Of a stretch of DNA of 64,000 bases, positions 25,962-36,835 are shown piece by piece. How positions within the stretch are numbered: position 1 is the first letter of the stretch; every line of letters starts with the position of its first letter. Source of the DNA: Diploscapter coronatus (taxonomy: Eukaryota; Nematoda; Chromadorea; Rhabditida; Rhabditidae); the NCBI GenBank assembly GCA_964036155.1, contig OZ038422.1, positions 44,477,201-44,541,200 on the forward strand. The letters run 5' to 3'. The notes under the pieces were generated by a model. It saw only the letters and a list, made by a program, of their open reading frames with translations. It was not told where the DNA came from and searched no databases. Made by a program: the position numbers and the translations under genes.

Positions 25962-28403
25962 CTAACAAGTAGATATCATTGTTGGAGCTTGTCTGGTTGC
26001 TTTTCTGTCAACTCTGCTAGATGAAATGTCCAATTCAGTTACTGTTATGTGACTTCCGGAATTTTGATTCTGGTTCGCATTCTTGCAGAATATCGATTCT
26101 TGGATCTAAATATCTTATGATCTTTCACGAGGATTAGCTCTATTGTTTATCACTATTCAGAGACCGACTTTAGCTTGTTATTTTAATTTACAATTGTGCT
26201 TTAGATAACAACTTGCAAACTACAAGATATTAAAAGAATATATAATGTAAGATATCGCATTCTACTTTTCACTACACTATCTTTAGCCTATGTTTTATGT
26301 CATGTGTGATACGGTTTGCAAATTGCCGCTTTGAAGGTTTATGAATTCACGTTTGTTAAGACATTTTAGTTGAAGCCAAATTAGTCCTTATATAAATGAC
26401 AGCAAGCTTACTCTCTGATTTCCGAATACGTAAAATGCCCATTTTGCCTGATTCAGGGCCGAAACGACTATCGTCATTGTCTTGACATATCCTGTCGCTC
26501 TGAATTTATAACTCACAGTTTAGAATTGATAAAGCTGTTGGCTATTTTTGCAACAATTTAAATTCAATTGATAGGTCTAATCAGATGGAAGAATTTTAGA
26601 ATTTACTTAGCAATAAAATAAAGACTAACCCTGAAAGAAAGTTGAAATTGTATGAGGCGAAGATAAACAGAAAATTGAGAACGAAGAAATCAATCGCCAG
26701 CTGAAATTCCTTGTTCAACTTCGAGCGGCCTCCCTAAATTAGCCTTTTTAATTTAACAAACTTGTAAACCTTATTCTCGTTTGATCAATTCATGAGCATA
26801 CAAGAAGTTATTTAGGACATAAAGTTCGTCTCAGCTTAAAATTTACCCGCGGGTAAATTGCCTTTTCACTCCTCCCACCAAGAAAAAAATATCCGCGGAT
26901 AATTTTCACTAAAACTTACGAATACCCGTGGGTAAGTTTTGAGCTGAGACACATCGTGAATTCTCAGACCAATGAAAAAATTTATTAAATTTTGTATTTT
27001 TGTCATGTTCAAACGACTAAAATTTATAATAAAAAATAGCCGACCTTAGTAAATTTTGACTTGACAAAGAACTTTTCGTTCCTTTTTCTCAACTGATAAA
27101 GTTTAATCACGATCAAGAAATCGGTTATAATCAGGAAGGCAATACACACGATCTATAACTAAATCATTTAATATAACTTTGCAAATTCAATCAGACCTGT
27201 AAGACGATATTTATGCCAGAATAGATGCGATTTCCTTCTTTCTGAAAATTGACAATTTTGATATATTCTAAGCAGTTACATGAAAAATTCTCTACATTAT
27301 TGTGGAATGTTATTCTTTCAAAAATAAACTAGATACAAAATAAATGGTTGAAAATTTGAATATGCATACTGTGCATGCTGTAGATTTGAAAGTGGCGTCA
27401 AACTGACTGCAAATAATATGCTATCTTTCCGTAAAATTGGCACTTCTATTATTGTCTCAATTTCTCGACTGTTGGCAATAAGATAGATATCTCCATATGC
27501 GTTTTTATTCGAATGTCGAAAATTTTTCATGCTGCAATACATCCAAAATAATCACCTCCATATCATAGTTCCAATAATTGCCATCTATATAATATTTAAA
27601 TGGGCAGCATGGCGTCATTTGTGGCGTTGTTGCTCCGACTGCTAATAATGTAACTAGGGATAGCGAATACAGAGTGGATTTTAACTTGATTCGGGAGAAA
27701 AAAGTCGGGTAGCAGATGGCAGATAAATGGAAGAATGAGAACATTGGTAAACCGCCGATTAGTTCCGTGAACCAGTGCATCCCTTGTACGAATACCACCA
27801 GAAGTTGTCCTCGTTGGCCTAAGATGTATCTTATTCGTAGTCTTAGACATGTTGCGCAATTAGTTATTACAAAATAAATTTATATCGAAGGTTGGCTGAA
27901 AGTTTTTCCTTTCAAAAGGCGGACAGAATGAAGAAAATTGAAAAACTTCCCCCTCAACCATTTACAGTGGCGGACAAAAGCTTCGGCACATGCATAATTT
28001 TTAAATCAGGCTTTCGCCGAGTTATTTTGAATCAATTCGGGTAGAGCTTGTCATGCAATTTCAAATTAATATATTTTCTATAATTATTCAAGATTTTAGT
28101 CGAATCGGTTCAGTTTAATCCTATAAACTGTTGATTCTAAGATGACTCTATTATAATTTTTTTCATTTACCATTTCATAAACTTACTGAATATGGAATGC
28201 TTTGCATAGTAGCTTGGCACATTATGTATTGTAGTTATGACTTGAGAACTTATATTCCAAAAAAGCAGCGCGGCAACATAGACGAGGATGCAACTATTTG
28301 TGAAATTCTTCGTCATGCAGATTGCCAGTAGGGCTAGGATATTTATAACAATGGTTGCCAGAATCTGACACAGCTCCAAAATCACTTGAAAATCTGCATC
28401 CAT
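25962..28403 (-). CDS. Srx-like serpentine receptor, copy 1
   Basis: Seven exons in minus order (28187-28403, 27556-27818, 27197-27241, 27045-27152, 26630-26733, 26412-26499, 25962-26105) total 969 bases and give 322 residues with all phases consistent. Seven hydrophobic segments are visible. Helix 3 ends HLSAICYPTFFSR, a variant of the NR.xAI..P motif of Srx-type receptors. An extracellular CC..YYIDGNYW loop precedes helix 5 (FLIITDFLIVIKL), and helix 7 contains SALNQAKWAFYVFGNQR. The polar tail is rich in Asn and Ser. The start is the ATG directly after an acceptor (TTTATCTAG), which could be a trans-splice site or a 5' intron. The role is chemosensory by family inference, probably at the cilia of sensory neurons. 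A foldback sits in the fourth intron. The class could alternatively be another Srg-superfamily branch. Confidence 0.75.
26828..26950. mobile_element. Foldback element in an intron of receptor copy 1
   Basis: Ends gtctcagcttaaaatttacc and its inverted partner ggtaagttttgagctgagac bound a 123-base hairpin element with inner ccgcgg palindromes. The same element lies at the same intron position in copies 2 (31396-31518) and 3 (33970-34047), so it predates the duplications. Confidence 0.7.
27242..27555 (-). other. 314-base intron with a 74-codon open frame, present in copies 1 and 3 only
   Basis: This intron separates the helix-4/loop exon from a 45-base exon in copies 1 and 3. In copy 2 the two exons are contiguous with the same number of residues after the shared Asp. 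It contains an open frame (27318-27542, minus) beginning MYCSMKNFRHSNKNAYGD and preceded by an acceptor-like TTGCAG. The frame's Lys/Asn-rich start is reminiscent of a receptor C-terminal tail. Coding status is unproven. Confidence 0.5.
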
Positions 28404-28770
28404 GCTTGTTCTCGTTTCTAGATAAAAAAGAAATGGTTGAATAATTTTAAATAGTTCAATAATAAAATTAATTAACATTTTAAAAAATTTTAGCCCATTC
28501 ACTTAAAATAAATTTATTAAAACTGAATTAAAATAAATGTTATAATATACTGGCACATAAAATAATCATAAGCAAATGAAATTAATGAAAAAATGTGTTT
28601 ACATTTTTCAGAGTATTACAATTTCGTTTCAAAGCTTTTCGAAAGCGTGGGAATCGAAAAATTGAACGTACAAGTATAAAATCTCATGATGACTTTTCAC
28701 TTGGTGATATTTGTATTCGGCTCTAGTAGTTTTAAAATTTTCTTTAAACTATCAGAATATTAGACAGTCT

Positions 28771-28875
28771 GGGCCTAGACTCAAGTTCAATTTGCAATGC
28801 TTATAAATCAATTTCTTCACATACTAATTTTCAAAATCGGTTTACAAGAGTTGTAAGTTGAACTTGGGTCCAAGC
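28771..28875. repeat. Inverted repeat upstream of receptor copy 1
   Basis: The arm gggcctagactcaagttcaa pairs with ttgaacttgggtccaagctc about 65 bases downstream. Equivalent repeats lie at 33039-33143 (copy 2) and 35869-35974 (copy 3), each some 370-390 bases upstream of the start codon. It may be an old small transposon or a structured upstream element. Confidence 0.6.
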
Positions 28876-29060
28876 TCTGAAAAGAACGAGCATTAATTAA
28901 ACAGATTTTGTAGTACAACAATTATAGCATTAAAAGTTCAAAGAATTTTTTTATTTATTTGCGTATATTACATTTAGCCTCCGAATACAATTTTCAGAGA
29001 TGAACTCGATAATTTATTCATAATTCTCTTCAATTTCATTTTAAAATTGGACGCAGCTAA

Positions 29061-29170
29061 ATTATTTTCGTCGGCCTAGCTGCTTTTTCTTTCGATGGGA
29101 ATTTTGATTTCGTTTCTTGTTGCGACTGCTAATTCAGAATTGTGTTTTCTAGTGCCCTTTTGCGAATAGA
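29061..29170 (-). pseudogene. Remnant last exon of a fourth Srx-like receptor
   Basis: This stretch is homologous to the last exon of receptor copy 3 (33329-33451), sharing blocks such as cactagaaaacacaattctg and agcagctaggccgacga. A 2-base insertion in the poly-A run (gaaagaaaaagcag versus gaaagaaagcag) breaks the frame, and the upstream exons are missing at about 29171. It marks the breakpoint of the duplication. Confidence 0.7.
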
Positions 29171-30538
29171 TCAATATGCTGAAAACCGCTTGAAAAACAG
29201 ATTAGTCTATCGCTTTTTATGGTCACTTGAAGTTACTCCATTTTTGATCATTTTCGGTAGGTGATTTTCCTCACTGAAAAATGATATTTCGAAATCACTT
29301 ACTGTATTTGGTAGAAATGGACTTGAATATTATTCTCCAGTCGATTTCGAGACGAATGATACCCATTTTGGCATGTACCATTCTAGTACCATATGAGTGA
29401 TATACCATGGACCCATATGGTAATATAATAGTGGTAACACGGTACTCTAGGAAGCAAAAATGAAGTATTGCCCTTCAACTGCTATATTCCGAAAAGATTT
29501 TTCAATTTGGTTTTATTTTACAAAAGTTATGAATTTTTGAAAATTCTTATTATTTTAGTGGGTCTGACCCATTCAAGCCTCCATACCATGCATACCATAA
29601 TAGCTAGACCAAAAGTGTCTTCACAAAAGTTGCTTAATTTTTCAAGCTCTATCGATTGGTATACATTTAAAGAATTTTCATACGCATTTTCGAAAATCCA
29701 ATTTTTCCGGTTCGACTTCGGACCGTTTTTTTTCGATCAACTGGTGTGATTCAATTCCGGCTTTTCTATACGAATATAATGAGCAGCACTCATAAATTAT
29801 TGTGTGAAAAAACTGGGAGGTAATATGCAGAAACAAATAAGAAAAGTTGGCTTTTCTATGAAGGACCCCGTATTTCTGACACTTTTGCACTGTTTTCAGC
29901 CGTAGTTTGCGATAGGAAGGTCAGACCCGAAAAATGTTCGCACTATTCGACTCAACTTATCGAGCTGAGCAATGTGATATAGGTTTCGGTGTATCAAGAT
30001 GCATTTTGAAATTTGACCCCCGGACCCCGGTACCTGTATCCGAAGTTGAAAATGTCGGAAAAAAGCCCCAGAATCATGTTTTCCAGATCAAATATAGGTA
30101 GAAAACACTCAAATACCCCTTCAAAACGAATTTTAAATCTCTGGTCCTGGCAGTTTCGAGAATCATGGAGAATCTGTTTTAAATTTTACAACGACCAGTA
30201 AACCGCCAATATTACTTTCGAAATCTTAGAATCTAGGAGTGTGCTCCGAACTTTCTATAGCAGTGAGGACTGTTCGGAGTCAAAACCAGAATTTTTCAAA
30301 TATCATTATTAGGAATTTCTCAGTAGAGAAGTCACAATCTCTGGGAAGGAAATAGTGAGAAATGAAGAGAAAAAAAATGATGAAATCGTGCTCTCTTTAC
30401 TTGCAATGCTATTTCGAGTGAGTTGAAACTAAGTATGAACGGGCTCTAAAATTATATCTTATCTCCATTCACTACGGTAAACATGTGCTTCTGCATATTT
30501 TTAGTATCATAATTTATTCCCTTCCAATTATTTCTTTC

Positions 30539-32655
30539 CTAACAAGTAGATGCCATTATTGAAGCTTGGCTGGTTGCTTTTCTGTCAACTCTGTCGGGTG
30601 AGATATTCAATTCAGCTACTATCATGTGACTTCCGGAATTTTGATTCTGGTTCGCATTCTTGCAGAATATCGACTCCTGAATCTGAATATCTCATGATCT
30701 TTCACGAGGATTAGCTCTATTATTTATCACTATTTAGCTTATTATTTTAATTCAAAATTGTGCTTTAGATAACAACTTGCAAACTACAAGATATATTACA
30801 CAAAATATTGTAAGATAATATATCGCATTCTACTTTTCACTACACTATCTTTAGCCTATGTTTTATGTCATGTGTGATATGATTTGCAAATTGCCGCTTT
30901 GAAGGTTTATGAATTCACGTTTGTTAAGACATTTTAGTTGAAGCCAAATTAGTCCTTATATAAATGACAGCAAGCTTACTCTCTGATTTCCGAATACGTA
31001 AAATGCCCATTTTGCTTTATTCAGGGCCGAAACGACTATCGTCATTGTCTTGACATATCCTGTCGCTCTGAATTTATACCTCATATTTTAGATTTGATAA
31101 AGCTGTTGATAATTTTTGCAATAATTTAAATTCAATTGATAGGTCTAATCAGATGGAAGACTTTTGAAACTTATTTAGCAACGAAATAAAGACTAACGCT
31201 GAAAGAAAGTTGAAATTACATGAAGAGAAGATAAATAGAAAATTGAGAACGAAGAAATTAATCGCCAGCTGAAATTCCTTGTTCAACTTCGAGCGGCCTC
31301 CCTAAATTAGCCTTTTTAATTTAACAAACTTGTAAACCTTATTCTCGTTTGATCAATTCATGAGCATACAAGAAGTTATTTAGGACATAAAGTTCGTCTC
31401 AGCTTAAAATTTACCCGCGGGTAAATTGCCTTTTCACTCCTCCCACCAAGAAAAAAATATCCGCGGATAATTTTCACTAAAACTTACGAATACCCGTGGG
31501 TAAGTTTTGAGCTGAGACACATCGTGAATTCTCAGACCAATGAAAAAATTTATTAAATTTTGTATTTTTGTAATGTTTGAACGACTAAAATTTATAATAA
31601 AAAATAACCGACCTTGGTAGATTTTGATTTGATGAAGAACTTTTCGTTCTTTTTTCTCAACTGATAAAGTTTAATCACGATCAAGAAATCTGTTATAATC
31701 AAGAAGATAATACATCCACTCTAAATTTATAATTATTTAGTTGAACTTTGAAGAAAATATACCTGCAATACGATGTTTGCGTTCGAGTAAATTTTACTAG
31801 CCGGTTTACTGAAATCGTAGTACCAATAATTCCCATCTATATAATACTTATACAGGCAGCATGAAGTCATTAACGGGATTGTTGCTCCGACTGCTACTAC
31901 TGTAACTAGGGACAGCGAATACAGAGTGGATTTTAAATTGATTTGGGAGAAAAAAGTCGGGTAACAGATGGCAGATAAGTGAAAGAATGAAAACATTAAA
32001 ATTCCAAATAATTCCATAAACCAGTGCATTGTCTCGAAGAAGATCAGCAGAAGTTGTCCTTCTTTGCCTAAAATGTATCTTATTCGTAGTTTTAGATCTG
32101 TTGCGCAATTAATTATTACAGAATAAATTTATATCGAAGGTTGGCTGAAAGTTTTTCCTTTCAAAAGGCGGACAGAATGAAGAAAATTGAAAAACTTCCC
32201 CCTCAACCATTTACAGTGGCGGACAAAAGCTTTGGGACATGCATAATTTTTAAATCAGGCTTTCGCCGAGTTATTTTGAATCAATTCGGGTAGAGCTTGT
32301 CATGCAATTTCAAATTAATATATTTTCTATAATTATTCAAGATTTTAGTCGAATCGGTTCAGTTTAATCCTATAAACTGTTGATTCTAAGATGACTCTTT
32401 TATTATAGTTTTTTTAGCTTACCATTTCATAAACTTACTGAAAATTGACTCTTTTGCATAGTAGCTTGGCACATTATGTATTGTAGTTATGACTTGAGAA
32501 CTTATATTCCAAAAAAGTAGCGCGGCAACATAGACGAGGATGCAACTATTTGTGAAATTCTTCGTCATGCAGATTGCCAGTAGGGCTAGGATATTTATAA
32601 TGATAAGTGCCAGAGTCTCAAACAGTTCCAACATCACTTGAAAATCTGCATCCAT
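30539..32655 (-). CDS. Srx-like serpentine receptor, copy 2
   Basis: Six exons (32439-32655, 31763-32067, 31613-31720, 31198-31301, 30980-31067, 30539-30682) total 966 bases and give 321 residues in consistent phase. It is closely related to copy 1, with the same start context, the same HLSAICYPTFF helix-3 end, and a tail beginning IQESIFCKNANQNQN. It differs in the central part: MHWFMELFGILMFSFF lacks one residue, and the loop reads CCLYKYYIDGNYWYYDF. The second and third exons of copies 1 and 3 are fused here; the fused codons TTC AGT preserve what looks like a TTCAG acceptor. No stop or frameshift is seen, so it is probably functional. Confidence 0.75.
31396..31518. mobile_element. Foldback element in an intron of receptor copy 2
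   Basis: This is the orthologous copy of the element at 26828-26950 and is nearly identical. It lies in the intron between exons 31613-31720 and 31198-31301. Confidence 0.7.
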
Positions 32656-33328
32656 GTTTGTTCTCGTTTCTAAATAAAAAAAAAGAAATGATTGAATAAT
32701 TTTAAATAGTTCGATAATAAAATTAATTAAAATAAAAATTACAAATTTTAGCTCACCCACTTAAAATAAATTTATTAAAAGCTTGATTAAAATAAATGTT
32801 ATAAGTAAGGAATTGATCATATAATGGCACATAAAATAATCATAAGCACATGAAAATGTGTTTACTTTTTGGAAAGTATTACAATTTCGTTTCAAAGCTT
32901 TTCGAAAGCGTGGGAATCGAAAAATTGAACGTGCAAGTATAAAATCTCACAGTAACTTTTCCACTTCCTGATATTTGTATCCGGCTTTAATAGTTTTTTT
33001 CTTTATTTTCTTTGCATTATCGGAATGCTAGACAGTCTGGGCCTAGACTCAAGTTCAATTTGCAATGCTTATAAATCAATTTCTTCACATACTAATTTTC
33101 AAAATCGGTTTACAAGAGTTGTAAGTTGAACTTGGGTCCAAGCTCTGAAAAGAACGAGCATTAATTAAACAGATTTTGTAGTACAACAATTATAGCATTA
33201 AAAGTTCAAAGAATTTTTTATTTATTTGCGTATATTACATTTAGCCTCCGAATACAATTTTCAGAGATGAATTCGATAATTTATTCATAATTCTCTTCAA
33301 TTTCATTTTAAAATCTGACGCAGCTAAA
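32656..33328. other. Spacer between receptor copies 2 and 3
   Basis: This is the duplicated 5' flank of copy 2, including the inverted repeat at 33039-33143. No gene is present. Confidence 0.6.
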
Positions 33329-35484
33329 CTATTGTCGTCGGCCTAGCTGCTTTCTTTCGATGGGAGTTTTGAGTTCGCTCGTTGTTGCAACTGCTAATCC
33401 AGAATTGTGTTTTCTAGTGTTCTTTTTCGAACAGAATATCGCTTCTTGAATCTAAAAAACGTAGTTGTTTGAAGAATTGTTTTCTTTATCATTTTCTGAC
33501 TAAAAATTGAGTTATTTCCTCAGTTTCGTCCGATTATTTCACACGATCTTACCCGCTGATTTCCAAACGCATAAAATGCCCATTTTGCCTGATTTAGGAC
33601 CGAAACGACTACCGTCATTGTCTTCAAATATCCTGTCGCTCTGAACTTGTAACTCATATTTTAGGTTTGATAAAGCTGTTGGCTATTTTTGCAACAATTT
33701 AAATTCAATTGATAGGTCGAATCAAGTGGAAGACTTTTGAAACTTACTTAGCAACAAAATAAAGACTAACTCTGAAAGAAAGTTGAAACTATATGAAGAG
33801 GAGATAAATAGAAAGTTGAGGACGAAGAAATCAATCGCCAGCTGAAATTCCTTGTTCAACTTCGAGCGGCCTCCCTAAATTAACCTTTTTTTAATTAGCA
33901 CATTTGCAAACTTTATTCTTGTTTGATCAATTCATGAACATACAAGAAATCATTTAGGATATAGGATTCGTCTCAGCTCAAAACTTGCCCACAGATAATT
34001 TTTCACTAAAACTCACGAGTACTTGTGGGTAAGTTTTGAGCTGAGACACAAATCGCGAATTCTCAGGCCAATGTAAAAGTTTATTAAGTTTTATATTTTT
34101 GTAATGTTTGAACGACTAAAATTTATAATAAAAAATAACCGACCTTAGTAAATTTTGACTTGACAAAGAACTTTTCGTTCCTTTTTCTCAACTGATAAAG
34201 TTTAATCACGATTAAGAAATCTGTTATAATCAGGAAGGCAATACACACGATCTATAACCAAATCATTTAATATAACTTTGCAAATTCAATCAGACCTGTA
34301 AGACGATATTTATGCCAGAATAGATGCGATTTCCTTCTTTCTGAAAATTGGAAATTTTAATATATTCTAAAGCAGCTACATGAAGAATTCTCGACATTAT
34401 TGTGGAACGTTGTTCTTTCAAAAATAAACTAGATACAAAATAAATGGTTGAAAATTTGAATATGCATACTGTGCATGCTGTAGATTTGAAAGTGGCGTCA
34501 AATTGACTGCAAACAACATGCTATCTTTCCGCAAAATTGGCACTTCTATTATTGTCTCAATTTCTCGACTGTTGGCAATAAGATATATATCTCCATATGC
34601 GTTTTTATTCGAATGTCGAAAATTTTTCATGCTGCAATACATCCAAAATGATCACCTCCATATCATAGTTCCAATAATTGCCATCTATGTAATATTTAAA
34701 TGGGCAGCATGGCGTCATTTGTGGCGCTGTTGCTCCGACTGCTAATAATGTAACTAGGGATAGCGAATACAGAGTGAATTTTAAATTGATTCGGGAGAAA
34801 AAAGTCGGGTAACAGATGGCAGATAAATGGAAGAATGAGAACATTGGTAAACCGCCGATTAGTTCCGTGAACCAGTGCATCCCTTGTACGAATACCACCA
34901 GAAGTTGTCCTCGTTGGCCTAAGATGTATCTTATTCGTAGTCTTAGACATGTTGCGCAATTAGTTATTACAAAATAAATTTATATCGAAGATTGGCTGAA
35001 ATTTTTTCCCCTCAAAAAGGCGGACAGAATGAAGAAGATTGAAAAGCTCTTCCTTCAGCCATTTACAGTGGCGGACAAAAGCTTCGGCACATGCATAATT
35101 TTCAAATTGAATCGGTTCGGGTGAAGCTTGTCATGCAATTTCAAATTAATATATTTTCTATAATTATTCAAGATTTCAGTCGAATCGGTTCAGTTTAATC
35201 CTATAAACTGTCGATTCTAAGATGACTCTTTTATTATAATTTTTAGTCTACCATTTCATCAACTTACTGAAAATCGACTTTTTTGCATAGTAGCTCGGAA
35301 CATTATGTATTGTACATGTGACTTGATAACTGATATTCCAAAAAAGCAGTGCAGCAACATAGACGAGGATGCAACTGTTTGTGAAGTTCCTCGTCATGCA
35401 GATTGCCAATAGGGCTAGGATATTTATAATGATAATTGCCAGAGTCTCAAACAGTTCCAAAATCACTTGAAAATCTGCATCCAT
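33329..35484 (-). pseudogene. Srx-like serpentine receptor, copy 3, frameshifted
   Basis: Exons in minus order: 35268-35484, 34656-34918, 34297-34340, 34144-34251, 33771-33874, 33553-33640, 33329-33451. All match copy 1 in length except the third, which is 44 instead of 45 bases. One A is missing (ccagatagatg versus ccagaatagatg near 34320), so translation reads KEGNRIYLA and stops. The rest is open, and splice sites are intact. The last exon is diverged: its tail begins IQEAIFCSKKNTRKHNSG and ends in a basic run. This is a recent pseudogene unless the base is a sequencing error or the short exon is skipped; skipping 44 bases also shifts the frame. Confidence 0.7.
33970..34047. mobile_element. 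Internally deleted foldback element in an intron of copy 3
   Basis: The ends gtctcagctcaaaacttgcc and ggtaagttttgagctgagac are kept, but about 45 internal bases present in copies 1 and 2 are missing. Confidence 0.6.
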
Positions 35485-36835
35485 GCTTGTTCTCGTTTCT
35501 GGATAAAGAAGAAATGGTTGAATAATTTAAAATAGTTCGGTAATAAAATTAATTAAATAAAAAGAAAAAGTTTAGCTCGCCCACTTAAAATAAATTTATT
35601 AAACACGGAACTGAAATAAATGTAATAAGTAAGGAATTTCGCATATAATGACAAATAAAATAATCATAAACATGAAATTAATAAAAATGCTTTTTTACCT
35701 TTTTCAAAGTATTACAATTTCGTTTTAAAGTTTTTTAGAGGTGTGGAAATCGGAAAATTGAACATGCAAGTATAGAATCTCACGGTAACTTATTCACTCC
35801 CAGATATTTGTATTCGGCTTTAGTAGTTTCTCTGTATTTTCTTTACATTATCGGAATGCTAGACAGTCTGGGCTTAGACCCAAGTTCAATTTGCAATGCT
35901 TATAAATCAATTTCTTCACATATTAATTTTCAAAATCGATTTACAAGAGTTGTAAGTTGAACTTGGGTCCAAGCCCTTGAAAGGACGAGCATTAATTAAA
36001 CAGAGATTTTGTAGTACAACAATTATAGCATTAAAGATTCAAAGAATTTTTATTTATATAAGATATTGTGGCTCCTAGAAAAAGACGCTGATCTTCTTTC
36101 TTTTCCTCTCTTGCTTCCTCATACTATTTCTTAGAAAAGTGCTTTTTCTATAAGCCTTCGAAATTTGGTTTTGCAACCTTAGCATTGTCATATAGATTAG
36201 TAATAATTGTTTGATAGACTTGGAAATTTGGTTATTAAAATGTTCACATGGATTGACCTATTGAAGAATGCGGTCTACGTTTGATTTGCTGCACTCTAAT
36301 ATTTTCATAATGTAGAGATTTTTAATCAGTTCATATTTGTAGAAGTTCACTTTCATCACGTCGATTTATTGTTTTTTATTTCATGAATAATTCTCCCAAT
36401 CATTCACGCAGAAATATTAGACTGTTTAAAATCAAAACGATAATCAATTTATTGCTTTGCCGATTTTAATTAGGCTATTCGGTCAATTTAACGATAGAGA
36501 TGAGATCATTTTGATGCAGCTCAGGACGAGATAAGACGCATAATTGCACAGAAATGGAATAAAAATGAAATGTCATGAATAAAACGAGAAAAAGACATGA
36601 AGCATAAGCGATCATGATGCAATAGAACATGATGAAATAATTTTACAAATGCACGTTATGACCCCGAAATAATACGTAGGTGCTAAATTCCGCAAGAAAA
36701 ATCCGTAAATTGGAAATATTTGGAAACTATTCAATCACAATTAGGATCCGATTCAAGAAAATTGCTGATATTATTGCAAAAAAAAATCACAAATAATTGG
36801 CTCATAAGGTTTCAATACTTTTGAACTCCTAAGAA
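35485..36835. other. Spacer between receptor copy 3 and the transporter-like gene
   Basis: Receptor-cluster homology, including the inverted repeat at 35869-35974, ends near 36055. The rest, to 36835, is AT-rich 3' flank with nothing recognised. Confidence 0.6.

Larger units (their letters stand above)
25605..29170. repeat. Segmental duplication, unit A (pairs with 30179-33425)
   Basis: The unit starts at the block caacgaccggtaaaccgtcaatattac and covers receptor copy 1, both flanks and a truncated last exon of another copy. It aligns almost end to end with 30179-33425. Divergence is low in flanks and 3' exons but higher in the central exons (about 27060-27850), where copy 1 instead resembles copy 3. 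Confidence 0.85.
28404..30538. other. Spacer between receptor copies 1 and 2
   Basis: It holds the duplicated 5' flank of copy 1 with a short inverted repeat (28771-28875), a decayed last exon (29061-29170), and about 1 kb of sequence (29171-30178) not shared with the other units and without a supported gene. From 30179 the duplicated 3' flank of copy 2 begins. Confidence 0.6.
30179..33425. repeat. Segmental duplication, unit B (pairs with 25605-29170)
   Basis: The unit starts with caacgaccagtaaaccgcc and runs through receptor copy 2 to the last exon of copy 3. It is shorter than unit A chiefly because the 314-base intron is absent and because of small deletions. Confidence 0.85.
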
